NCBI GenBank assembly: GCA_023436205.1
Contig: JAEZKC010000059.1
Location: 372,001 to 436,000 of the forward strand
DNA: 64,000 nucleotides
Direction of reading: 5' to 3'
DNA from: Fibrobacterota bacterium
Lineage (GTDB): Bacteria > Fibrobacterota > Chitinivibrionia > Chitinivibrionales > Chitinispirillaceae
Shown: positions 25,627 to 32,917 of the stretch, piece after piece
How positions within the stretch are numbered: the stretch's first letter is position 1
Layout: the number at the start of each line of letters is the position of its first letter
The notes under the pieces: generated by a model
The model's database searches: none
What the model was told of the DNA's origin: nothing
What the model saw: the letters and a program-made list of their open reading frames with translations, nothing else
Program-made: the position numbers and the translations under genes

Positions 25627-26838
25627 TCAGGTTACCTCCGGACGGTCTTCGCGTCGCTTATTGATAAGCTTGTGCAGAGCTGAGCCGTTTAGTCCTGCCC
25701 GCTCCTTGAGCTCAGGGAGGTAGCGCTTGATTCTTTGCAGCACCGAGAGGCGATTGTCCCATGCGTGGTCTATATGTGCAATAAGCCGTCCGGCGTTGAC
25801 CAGATGAAGCGGAGGCATTTCCAGATGCATCTCTTCAAGAAATCCGTTAACTTTGGAGGAGTAGGGGAGACCGACAAAGGGGATTTGCTGCAGTGCCGCA
25901 AAGATGAGAAAATGGAGTCGCATACCCACAGCGAAATTCAGTCGGCCAATGATGGAAAGAAGCTGCCCGGAGGTATAATTGCCCTGAAGAACGGTGGCGT
26001 TCTGGGGCCTGAGCATCAAGGAAATTACCGCATGAGAATGCTGCAGGTCCAGTACTTTCCTCTCCATAGGGATGAATACCACATCTGAATTGAACCGGTC
26101 GATTATGTAATCTGCAGTGTTTGCCAGAATCTGATGATAACTCTCTTCATTGAGATCGGGGGCGGCCACTCCCGGCTCCCGAACCGAAATTCCCACAAGT
26201 CTTCTCTGCAGATCGATTCCTTCTCTTTTGAAAACCTCCTCCTCCAGCGGCTCGGCGGCTATCAGCAGAGCCGGGTCTGCAGTGACATCTATATGTCTTC
26301 TCACTCCGGCATCTTCCAGAACCCGCCGGGAATGATGATCGCGCACTGTAATAACTGAAACCTGGTTGAGGCAGTCCCTTACCAGGTTTTGAGTAGTGGG
26401 TTCATGAAGAGGTCCTGCGCTGATTGCGTAAACCATAACCGGAATTTCCTTCTCCAGGGCTATAAACGGCTCGCGCAAATAGGTTCTGGCATCGGCATCG
26501 TAAAGAATTCCACCTCCTCCCAAAATGAAAATATCCAGCTTTGAAATTTCACCTTCAATTTCCTCCCGGCTGAGTTTTCGTACCGGAACTACCTTTTCGA
26601 TCTTGTGCCGTCTGACAGTATCTTCGGGGTCTCTGGAGAAGACGGTGATTTCCGCTTTGAGAATTGATCTGATCTGGGTGACTATACTCTGCAGAATAGC
26701 TTCATCGCCCAAATTGAATCCGCCATAGGAACCGCTTATGCCGATTCTGAACGGACTCGGCTGTGGATGCTTGGTCAAGATGTTGCCCTCCGGATAAGGT
26801 GCTGAGAAGGACGGTTCTCCCCAATTGACAAGCAACAT
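25627..26838 (-). CDS. csaB: Polysaccharide pyruvyltransferase, CsaB-like
   Basis: 403 aa. Early motif ISGSYGGFNLGDEAILQSI, then FILGGGGILYD, VRDHHSRRVLEDAGV and VGMRLHFLIFAAL match the CsaB family, which adds pyruvate ketals to cell-surface polysaccharides (anchoring S-layer proteins in Bacillus). I place the start at ATG 26838 (AAGG five bases upstream), since a GTG at 26877 lacks a ribosome site. First gene of the minus-strand polysaccharide unit; divergent from the alcohol dehydrogenase. Confidence 0.85.
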   Translation of the reverse strand: MLLVNWGEPSFSAPYPEGNILTKHPQPSPFRIGISGSYGGFNLGDEAILQSIVTQIRSILKAEITVFSRDPEDTVRRHKIEKVVPVRKLSREEIEGEISKLDIFILGGGGILYDADARTYLREPFIALEKEIPVMVYAISAGPLHEPTTQNLVRDCLNQVSVITVRDHHSRRVLEDAGVRRHIDVTADPALLIAAEPLEEEVFKREGIDLQRRLVGISVREPGVAAPDLNEESYHQILANTADYIIDRFNSDVVFIPMERKVLDLQHSHAVISLMLRPQNATVLQGNYTSGQLLSIIGRLNFAVGMRLHFLIFAALQQIPFVGLPYSSKVNGFLEEMHLEMPPLHLVNAGRLIAHIDHAWDNRLSVLQRIKRYLPELKERAGLNGSALHKLINKRREDRPEVT

Positions 26839-26900
26839 CCATGCCTTTGCTCCTGGATCAACAACTATAAAAGGCACTTAATTTGCAAGTAACTTTTCTC

Positions 26901-26923
26901 GCGGCACGCCTCCTGCGGCGTGC
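26901..26923 (+). promoter_or_regulatory. Hairpin and weak sigma-54-like site upstream of the dehydrogenase
   Basis: GCACGCC (26904-26910) and GGCGTGC (26917-26923) form a 7-bp hairpin followed by TTTACTT. The same stretch has GG-N10-GC spacing with GGCACG at the -24 side but CTGC at the -12 side. A similar GC-rich hairpin lies after the dehydrogenase gene. The hairpin is certain as sequence; promoter activity is doubtful. Confidence 0.35.
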
Positions 26924-26957
26924 TTTACTTATTGAAAATCTACAGGAGTTTTTAAAT

Positions 26958-28172
26958 ATGAAAGCAGTCGTTTTTCACAATGTGGGCGATGTGCGTCTTG
27001 AAGACGTTCCCGATCCGCAAATAGAGCAGCCTACAGATGCTATCGTGCGCATCACTGCAAGTGCAATCTGCGGTACCGATCTGCACATGGTGCGCGGGTC
27101 TATGGGACCTATGCTGGGCGGCACGATTCTCGGTCACGAGGGGGTGGGTGTCGTGGAGGCAGTTGGTTCCGGCGTGAGGAACTTGCGCCCCGGAGACCGG
27201 GTGGTTATCCCTTCATCCATTGCCTGCGGCTACTGCTCCTACTGCCGTTCCGGATACTATTCCCAATGTGACACGGCCAATCCCAACGGTAAACTGGCCG
27301 GGACTTCCTTTTTTGGTGGTCCCAGGGAGAGTGGTCCTTTTCAAGGCTTGCAGGCGGAAAAAGCGCGAGTGCCTTTTGCCAACGTAGGGCCTATTCGCAT
27401 ACCCGATGATGTCACCGATGATCAGGCTCTCATGCTTTCTGATATTTTCCCAACCGGCTATTTCGGCGCAGAACTGGCCGAAATCACCCCCGGAGATACG
27501 GTGGCAGTTTTTGGTTGTGGTCCTGTGGGGCTTTTTGCCATCGCCAGCGCCAAACTTTTTGGAGCCGGACGTATCCTTGCTGTCGATCAGATCCCTTCCA
27601 GACTCGAAATGGCTCGTTCCTTAGGAGCGGAAGTGATCAACTTCAATAGGGAAGACCCTGTGCAGGTGATCCTTGAGTTGACCGGAGGAATAGGAGTCGA
27701 CAGGGTTATAGATGCTGTCGGAGTAGATGCACAGGCTCCTCACGAGGGTCCGGCAGCTCAGAAAAGTGAAAAACTGAAGTCTGAGTTCCAGCAGGAAGTC
27801 AAAACTGTAGCTCCTCAGGCTCACCCTCAAGGAGAGCACTGGCATCCCGGTGATGCTCCTACCCAGGCGCTTCGCTGGGAGGTGGAAGCACTCGACAAAG
27901 CGGGAACGCTGTCCATCATTGGTGTTTATCCCCAGACTGTTAATGCTTTTCCAATCGGTACCGCCATGAATAAGAACCTTACCATTAAAGCCGGTAACTG
28001 CAATCACCGGAAATATCTGCCCATGCTCATGGATCTGGTTGAAAGCGGTGTTATTGATCCGCTGAAGGTTCTCACCAATGTCGAACCGGTCTCTTCAGTG
28101 ATAGAGGCATATAAGGAGTTTGATGCACGGCATAACGGGTGGGTGAAGGTGGAACTGGTTCCGGGGCTTTAG
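26958..28172 (+). CDS. Zinc-dependent alcohol dehydrogenase, formaldehyde-dehydrogenase-like
   Basis: 404 aa medium-chain dehydrogenase. Catalytic zinc ligands C38, H60/E61; structural zinc cysteines C90, C93, C96 and C104; NAD-binding GCGPVGLFAIASAKL with an aspartate (AVDQIPSR) indicating NAD preference. An insert of about 55 residues rich in His, Gln and Lys (after DAVGVDAQAPHEG) marks the glutathione-independent formaldehyde-dehydrogenase subgroup. ATG 26958 with AGGAG nine bases upstream. It heads a unit with a diiron protein and a ferredoxin, so it may act on an aldehyde or alcohol in a small redox pathway. Confidence 0.9.
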   Translation: MKAVVFHNVGDVRLEDVPDPQIEQPTDAIVRITASAICGTDLHMVRGSMGPMLGGTILGHEGVGVVEAVGSGVRNLRPGDRVVIPSSIACGYCSYCRSGYYSQCDTANPNGKLAGTSFFGGPRESGPFQGLQAEKARVPFANVGPIRIPDDVTDDQALMLSDIFPTGYFGAELAEITPGDTVAVFGCGPVGLFAIASAKLFGAGRILAVDQIPSRLEMARSLGAEVINFNREDPVQVILELTGGIGVDRVIDAVGVDAQAPHEGPAAQKSEKLKSEFQQEVKTVAPQAHPQGEHWHPGDAPTQALRWEVEALDKAGTLSIIGVYPQTVNAFPIGTAMNKNLTIKAGNCNHRKYLPMLMDLVESGVIDPLKVLTNVEPVSSVIEAYKEFDARHNGWVKVELVPGL

Positions 28173-28198
28173 GGAGCTTTTTAATTTTTCTACTATGA

Positions 28199-28223
28199 GG
28201 CGCGCCCTCTCCACGGGCGTGCC
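28199..28223 (+). other. GC-rich hairpin between dehydrogenase and diiron-protein genes
   Basis: GGCGCGCCC pairs with GGGCGTGCC around a 7-base loop. Its core resembles the hairpin at 26904-26923, so both flanks of the dehydrogenase gene carry related structures. No T-tract; possibly an mRNA processing or stability element. Confidence 0.45.
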
Positions 28224-28243
28224 GTACTGCAAAGGAGTAACTC

Positions 28244-29491
28244 ATGACATTCAATCCTCTTCAGGAGAAGGGCAGGTCGTTAGAGCAGCAGTTCAGAAGC
28301 TGGGAAGAGATGAACCTTGCTCCTTACGGGAAAAGTGAAATTCATCCTTTCAGCCGTGCCAGGATTATCCTGATGAACGGGATTGAAATGGAGGCTGCGC
28401 TTTTCTCACATGGTTTTGTGAGGCAAAGCGATAACCCCGAAATCAGAGAGAAGCTGACAATACTTCGTAGAATCGAACAGCAGCAGCAGAAAATGATCAA
28501 CTGGCTTATACCGCCGGAGGAATCAGTTCTGGAAACGGCAATGGGTTATGAGCAGACAGAAATTGACCTTACTGCCTGGATTGCCCGAACGGAATCTAAT
28601 TCCTATGTCAAAGCAGTCATGAATTATGGTCTGTTGGATGATTTTGATCATCTGTATCGTCTGGCGAACCTTTATGATTTAACTGAGCAGGGGGATGGCG
28701 AGAAAATTGTTGGAGATCTCACTGAAATTCTTCCGGGCAGACCCACTGCCGATCAGCATGTTCATCCCCTTGACACACTCAGAGCAGCTGTTAAGTTCGA
28801 CCGGTCCGACATCCTTACAAGACTTCATCTCCTCACTCTTTTCTCAACTGAACAGCAGACTTTAAATTTTTACTCCGGTGCCGGGAATCGGATTTCTTCA
28901 AGTCTGGGCCGTTCCCTTTTCCAGGAAATTGCGATGGCGGAGGAGCAGCATGTCACCTTTTATGAGTGTCTGATTGACCCGGGGCGATCCTGGCTTGAAC
29001 GTCTTCTGGTTCACGAATACAACGAATGTTATCTGTATTACTGCTGCATGGAATCGGAAGGGGACAGTCGAATAAAATGGGTTTGGCAGCAGTTTCTTGA
29101 AGATGAGATCGAGCACCTGAAAGTAGCATCATTTCTGATACAGGAGGTCGAAGGACGGGATCCCATGGAAATCTTACCTGATCACTTTCCAAAGCTTACC
29201 ATACTGGATTCAAACAAGGAATACATTCGGTCTGTTCTTGCCGAACAGGTAGATTTGACCACCATTAGAGAGCAATTTCTTTCCATGTCGAAGGTGGATG
29301 CAGGATCGTTCCTTTTAACTTACCAGAATGCTGTCAACGGTAAAGGACTGGTACCCAGCTTGCAGGTAATTGCAGAGAGTATCCGCAGAAATGGAGAGGA
29401 TTTCCGCAATGAACAAAGGGGACCACACCCGGTGGAATCTATGCGGGACAGAAATATCGTTCAGAGAGTTATTAAATACAGAAATGAGTAG
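28244..29491 (+). CDS. Ferritin-like diiron protein
   Basis: 415 aa, cytoplasmic, no close family recognised. Residues 200-295 show the diiron four-helix pattern: E203 (STEQQ), E233-x-x-H236 (MAEEQH), E258/E261 (HEYNE) and E288-x-x-H291 (EDEIEH). This is the Glu / Glu-x-x-His / Glu / Glu-x-x-His set of ferritin-like oxidases, oxygenases and rubrerythrin relatives. An N-terminal ~190-residue helical region with EMEAALFSHGF and DDFDHLYRL is of unknown role. AAGGAG precedes ATG 28244. Tight linkage with a ferredoxin eleven bases downstream suggests that the ferredoxin reduces the iron pair. Confidence 0.65.
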   Translation: MTFNPLQEKGRSLEQQFRSWEEMNLAPYGKSEIHPFSRARIILMNGIEMEAALFSHGFVRQSDNPEIREKLTILRRIEQQQQKMINWLIPPEESVLETAMGYEQTEIDLTAWIARTESNSYVKAVMNYGLLDDFDHLYRLANLYDLTEQGDGEKIVGDLTEILPGRPTADQHVHPLDTLRAAVKFDRSDILTRLHLLTLFSTEQQTLNFYSGAGNRISSSLGRSLFQEIAMAEEQHVTFYECLIDPGRSWLERLLVHEYNECYLYYCCMESEGDSRIKWVWQQFLEDEIEHLKVASFLIQEVEGRDPMEILPDHFPKLTILDSNKEYIRSVLAEQVDLTTIREQFLSMSKVDAGSFLLTYQNAVNGKGLVPSLQVIAESIRRNGEDFRNEQRGPHPVESMRDRNIVQRVIKYRNE

Positions 29492-29502
29492 GGGGGCTAC
29501 AG

Positions 29503-29697
29503 ATGAGAGTAGTGGTTGATGAATGTTGCACAGGGTGTGGACTTTGTGCAAGCATCTGTCCTGATGCTTTCGATATGGCAGAAAGCGGAAAGGCTGCTCC
29601 GCGTCATAAAACAGTTCCGCAGTACCTTGAGCACGAATATGAAATGGCGGCAGAGAATTGTCCCGAAAAGGCTATTAAAATTTTTTGTCAGGTATAA
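29503..29697 (+). CDS. Small ferredoxin, single [4Fe-4S] cluster
   Basis: 64 aa. C9-x2-C12-x2-C15 and the distant C53 (NCPEKAI) are the cluster ligands of the single-cluster ferredoxins of Thermotoga and Desulfovibrio type; C19 before proline is the usual extra cysteine. AGGGGG six bases before ATG 29503. Only 11 bp after the diiron protein gene, so it is almost certainly co-expressed as its electron donor or acceptor. It ends just before a terminator that faces the opposite way. Confidence 0.92.
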   Translation: MRVVVDECCTGCGLCASICPDAFDMAESGKAAPRHKTVPQYLEHEYEMAAENCPEKAIKIFCQV

Positions 29698-29701
29698 TGT
29701 T

Positions 29702-29737
29702 AAAAAAAGCCTTCCTGCTTAACTTTACAGGAAGGCT
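29702..29737 (-). terminator. Intrinsic terminator of the HTH-tail gene (also between convergent genes)
   Basis: AGCCTTCCTG (29708-29717) and CAGGAAGGCT (29728-29737) form a perfect 10-bp stem; on the minus strand seven T follow. On the plus strand the stem may also end the ferredoxin operon. Confidence 0.88.
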
Positions 29738-29743
29738 GTGATG

Positions 29744-30097
29744 TTACTTCTTCTTGGCAGTTTTCTTTGCTGCGGTTTTCTTTGCTGTGGCTTTTTTTGC
29801 AGTAGTCTTCTTCGCCGCAGGCTTTTTAGGAGCGGATGTTTCCTTGATTATTCGGTAGGTCTGAGGGATTGACAGCTTGTATTTCTTGGCTATCGACTCA
29901 ACGCTTGATCCGCTATCCCGTAGAGCCACAATTTCCTGATTGCGTTCAGGATTGCTCGCAGTGCGAGATTCGATTCCATACTTCTTGCGAAGCTGATGAA
30001 CAGCCTGACGGGTAATCCCGAATTCCTCACCGATACGGGCATCAGTTTTGAACTTCTTCTGCAGACGGATGAGGTCCTGCTTGCTGATTTTAGCCAT
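29744..30097 (-). CDS. Double HTH protein with lysine/alanine-rich histone-H1-like tail
   Basis: 117 aa in two parts. Residues 1-88 contain two helix-turn-helix units: DARIGEEFGITRQAVHQLRK and SVESIAKKYKLSIPQTYRII. Residues 90-117 are a disordered tail of Lys, Ala and Thr only (repeats of AKK and TAKK), as in eukaryotic H1 and bacterial HC/AlgP-like tails. Such tails bind DNA non-specifically. The protein is probably a nucleoid-associated or gene-silencing factor; this is inference. AAAGGAG before ATG and its own terminator make it an independent gene. Confidence 0.8.
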   Translation of the reverse strand: MAKISKQDLIRLQKKFKTDARIGEEFGITRQAVHQLRKKYGIESRTASNPERNQEIVALRDSGSSVESIAKKYKLSIPQTYRIIKETSAPKKPAAKKTTAKKATAKKTAAKKTAKKK

Positions 30098-30402
30098 TTC
30101 GGGCTCCTTTCTTATGTATAGTATGACAGGTGTTGTTTACTGCTTGTAATGATTACTAATGCTACTTACAAATAAAATTATCATCCGCCACATCTGAACG
30201 CATAGAAAAAATTAAAAAAAGTGAAGATCAATATTCTTCTGATGCAAACCAGCTACTGTGCAAATTGAAGAATTTGACACATTGAAACTCTGGCAAGTGC
30301 GAAATCGTATCAAAATTGTTGCAGTATGGGATTACTTTGCAATCAAAATAGTGCTGATGGGAAAAAGTAGAAAGGAGGTGAGACTTACTTTTATAAGAAG
30401 CC
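30098..30402. other. AT-rich intergenic region upstream of the HTH-tail gene
   Basis: No convincing gene. It holds an inverted repeat TTGTAA-N16-TTACAA (about 30146-30173) that could be an operator for the HTH-tail gene, a CATACT/TATACA -10-like stretch near 30116-30127, and at 30371-30380 a perfect AAGGAGGTGA Shine-Dalgarno sequence on the plus strand with no plausible start codon 5-10 bases downstream. Confidence 0.4.
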
Positions 30403-30434
30403 GAAAGGAGTTTTCTAAACAGAAAACTCCTTTC
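30403..30434 (-). terminator. Strong hairpin downstream of the Pal-like gene
   Basis: A perfect 14-bp stem, GAAAGGAGTTTTCT with AGAAAACTCCTTTC, around AAAC, eight bases after the Pal-like gene's stop. The T-tract on the minus strand is poor (GGCTTCTTAT), but stem strength and position fit a 3' end. Confidence 0.65.
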
Positions 30435-30441
30435 AGAGTAG

Positions 30442-30987
30442 TTACCAGTTTGCACTTAATTCTTCACCGGCAAGCAGTCTCCATTCAACTCGACGGTTTT
30501 GACCATGACAGCTCTCATCGTCACAGCTGAAGACCGCAGGTTTTTCTTTACCATAGGAGGTGGTTTCAATACGGTTTCCACTAATACCGTATGAAGTGAG
30601 CCACTTGCGTACTGCTCTTGCCCTGTTTTCTCCCAGACCCATATTGTATTCACTTGACCCGCGTTCATCAGCGTGACCCTCTGCCATTAGCCTGATCGCG
30701 CTATTCTCTTTCATCAGTCTGCCAATTTTCTCAAGAGTCTGGATGGCTTCCGGCCGCAATTCGTATCTGTCGTATTCGAAATAAACAGGTATGAGAACGC
30801 TTCTGGTCCTTTGGTCGCCACTGTTGTCTCTAAAATCCGGTTCGAGAGGTGCTTTGGGTTCTGTAGTGCTGACCGGTGGCTTTTCAATAGTGGCCGGTTG
30901 AATTTTCGTTGTCTTCTTCGAACAGCCGGCAAGCATCGTGAATGCAATAAACGCTGAGGCAATGGTTAAAGTTAAAGTTCTGTTCAT
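30442..30987 (-). CDS. pal: Peptidoglycan-associated lipoprotein (Pal/OmpA C-terminal domain)
   Basis: 181 aa. Signal peptide with lipobox LAGC (19-22; lipidated C22), a proline/threonine-rich linker to about residue 60, then the OmpA-like peptidoglycan-binding domain: PVYFEYDRYELRPEAIQTLE and EGHADERGSSEYNMGLGENR with the conserved NxxLxxxRA/R pattern. It anchors the outer membrane to peptidoglycan. Extra cysteines near the C-terminus (SCDDESC) may form a disulfide. No tol genes adjoin. RBS AAGGGGGA; probably co-transcribed from the small membrane protein gene upstream. Confidence 0.92.
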   Translation of the reverse strand: MNRTLTLTIASAFIAFTMLAGCSKKTTKIQPATIEKPPVSTTEPKAPLEPDFRDNSGDQRTRSVLIPVYFEYDRYELRPEAIQTLEKIGRLMKENSAIRLMAEGHADERGSSEYNMGLGENRARAVRKWLTSYGISGNRIETTSYGKEKPAVFSCDDESCHGQNRRVEWRLLAGEELSANW

Positions 30988-31025
30988 GAGTTCCCCCTTT
31001 GAGGTTGTTTAATGGATAATGAATT

Positions 31026-31415
31026 TTATTCTGAACTGTCCGGCAAGTGGGTAAGTTTGACCTCTTCGGCCAGCATCACACCATTATGCTTTGTACAATC
31101 TATTTTCAGGTACCTGTTTACTTCCAATTCTCTGAGGTTAATCTCTTTCAGAATAGTTGTGGAAGAATCCACTTGTATTGTATCGAAGGAATCTTTCTGC
31201 CGAATAATTATCGTACCTGCCAAAAGGTCAATTTGAGTTATTACCCCCTCTACAGGAACTTTGGATTCCACTTCGATTTCCGTTCTTTTTTGCGAATACG
31301 CTTTGATGTTCTTTCCATAGAAAACCGGTAGAATCAAAACAATTGCAATCAGTATGAATATGACCCGCGACTTAATTCCCTGCTGCCTGTTTCTAAAGTT
31401 CTTTGAGTAAATCAT
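31026..31415 (-). CDS. Small membrane-anchored protein of unknown function
   Basis: 129 aa. Basic N-terminus (YSKNFRNRQQGIKSR), one membrane segment (VIFILIAIVLILPVFYG, ~17-33), then an extracytoplasmic beta-rich domain (VEGVITQIDLLAGTIIIRQKD; TKHNGVMLAEEVKLTHLP) reminiscent of small OB-like or DUF5666-like metal/redox-adjacent domains. I place the start at ATG 31415 with AGGGG seven bases upstream, since earlier ATGs lack ribosome sites. Lies 38 bp upstream of pal on the same strand. No family recognised with confidence. Confidence 0.6.
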   Translation of the reverse strand: MIYSKNFRNRQQGIKSRVIFILIAIVLILPVFYGKNIKAYSQKRTEIEVESKVPVEGVITQIDLLAGTIIIRQKDSFDTIQVDSSTTILKEINLRELEVNRYLKIDCTKHNGVMLAEEVKLTHLPDSSE

Positions 31416-31464
31416 TGATACCCCTGGTTCGTTTATTTTCATCTGGCGAATACGCAAATGCCAT

Positions 31465-31493
31465 GCCGGTTTCCTTTTTATGGAGAAACCGGC
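31465..31493. terminator. Hairpin after the NtrC-type regulator
   Basis: GCCGGTTTC (31465-31473) and GAAACCGGC (31485-31493) form a perfect 9-bp stem. It lies 80 bp after the regulator's stop on the minus strand and upstream of the small membrane protein gene. No T-tract on the minus strand. Confidence 0.4.
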
Positions 31494-31573
31494 ACGGAAC
31501 CGAAAATTTCAGTTGGCGGGGAAGTTGGTAACGAGGGAAATTTTACTATATGGTAAACTGAATGACCAAAACG

Positions 31574-32917
31574 TCAATCCTTCTGGGTCAAATTGAATTT
31601 GTCAGCTCGGTACTGAAACGTACGATAGGTCATTCCAAGCAGTCGTGCTGCTTCCGCAACCACACCATTAGCTTTCTGCAAAGCCTGTTCGAGCATTGAT
31701 CTTTCAAGATCCTCAAAGACAATACCCTGTTCAGGAAGGCAGAACCCTTCCCGAACTGAGACGGAATGGCACTGGATTTCAGGGGGAAGGTCTGCCGGGG
31801 TGATTTCTGAACCTGAAGACAAAATGATTACCCGTTCCATAACCGCTTCCAGTTCACGGACATTACCGGGCCAGTCATATCTAAGCAAGCACTGCATTGC
31901 TTCCCCGGAAACCGTTTTGAGTGGTCCGCGTCTGGAGGTAAACCATGAAACCAGAGGTGGAATGTCTTCTTTGCGGGTTTTTAGCGGTGGTATGACAATG
32001 GGAAGAATGTTGAGCCTGTAAAAGAGGTCCTCCCTGAAAGACCCTTGCTTTACGCAGGATTCAAGAGGCCGGTTGGTAGCCGCGATAATTCTTATATTGG
32101 CCTTTACTGATGAAGTGCCCCCCAGGGGACGATACTCTTTCTCCTGGAGCACTCGAAGAATTTTTGCCTGAGTATTGAGCGGCATATCCCCAATCTCATC
32201 CAGAAAGAGTGTTCCACCCTCGGCTGTTTCAATGATTCCCGGCTTTCTTGTGCCTGCCCCAGTAAAAGCTCCCTTTTCGTAACCGAACAGTTCTGATTCC
32301 AGGAGATTGTCAGGGAAGGCGGCACAGTTTACTGTCTGCATCGGTTTACTTCCTCTGGGTCCAAGGTAATGCACCAGTCTGGCAATCCGTTCCTTGCCTG
32401 TTCCTGATTCTCCTCGAATAAGAACTGTCATATCGCTTGCTGCCACTTTCTGGACCATTGCCAGCACCTGCTTCATGGCGGCAGATTCGGCAATTAAACC
32501 ATCATGTGCCTGTCTTGTGAGCTCCTTGCGAATCAGATACCCCTCTGAGCGCAGGTTGTATCTCTGCAGACAGCGCTCGACTACCAGAAGAAGCTGATCG
32601 TGATCCAGTGGCTTTGTCAAGTAATCGTAGGCTCCCAGTTTCATGGCCTTAACTGCAGTTTCAACTGAGCCGAATGCTGTCAGCACGACAATCTCAGGGG
32701 AAAATTCCATAGCTGAAAGTTCCTGCACCAAGTCAATTCCGGTCCGACCGTTCATTTTTAAATCAGTAAATACGATTGCAGGATTTTCTTCGGATATTTT
32801 TACAAGAGCACTATCGACGTTCTCTGCCTGAAAGGTGCTATGGCCCGCTGAGGAGAGAATTTCACACATGATGTTTCGCTGTAGAGCTTCATCATCAACA
32901 ATTAAGATTTTAGCCAT
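31574..32917 (-). CDS. NtrC-family sigma-54-dependent response regulator
   Basis: 447 aa. Intact receiver (ILIVDDE, acceptor aspartate in VFTDLKM, lysine in LTKPLD), AAA+ domain with Walker A GESGTGKE, GAFTGA contact loop and Walker B LFLDEIGD, and a C-terminal Fis-type HTH (EAARLLGMTYRTFQYRADKF). ATG 32917 overlaps the kinase gene's end by 8 bp (ATGGCTAA), so the pair is translationally coupled; an open extension upstream of this ATG overlaps the kinase and is not used. It should activate sigma-54 promoters in response to the adjacent kinase. Target genes are unknown; a weak GG-N10-GC match exists at 34347-34364. Confidence 0.95.
   Translation of the reverse strand: MAKILIVDDEALQRNIMCEILSSAGHSTFQAENVDSALVKISEENPAIVFTDLKMNGRTGIDLVQELSAMEFSPEIVVLTAFGSVETAVKAMKLGAYDYLTKPLDHDQLLLVVERCLQRYNLRSEGYLIRKELTRQAHDGLIAESAAMKQVLAMVQKVAASDMTVLIRGESGTGKERIARLVHYLGPRGSKPMQTVNCAAFPDNLLESELFGYEKGAFTGAGTRKPGIIETAEGGTLFLDEIGDMPLNTQAKILRVLQEKEYRPLGGTSSVKANIRIIAATNRPLESCVKQGSFREDLFYRLNILPIVIPPLKTRKEDIPPLVSWFTSRRGPLKTVSGEAMQCLLRYDWPGNVRELEAVMERVIILSSGSEITPADLPPEIQCHSVSVREGFCLPEQGIVFEDLERSMLEQALQKANGVVAEAARLLGMTYRTFQYRADKFNLTQKD

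Noticed and set aside
30258..30530. Open frame of 90 codons on the plus strand crossing into the pal gene
   Set aside because: No ribosome site at its start, no protein family, and its 3' half is antisense to pal, a clear OmpA-domain gene.
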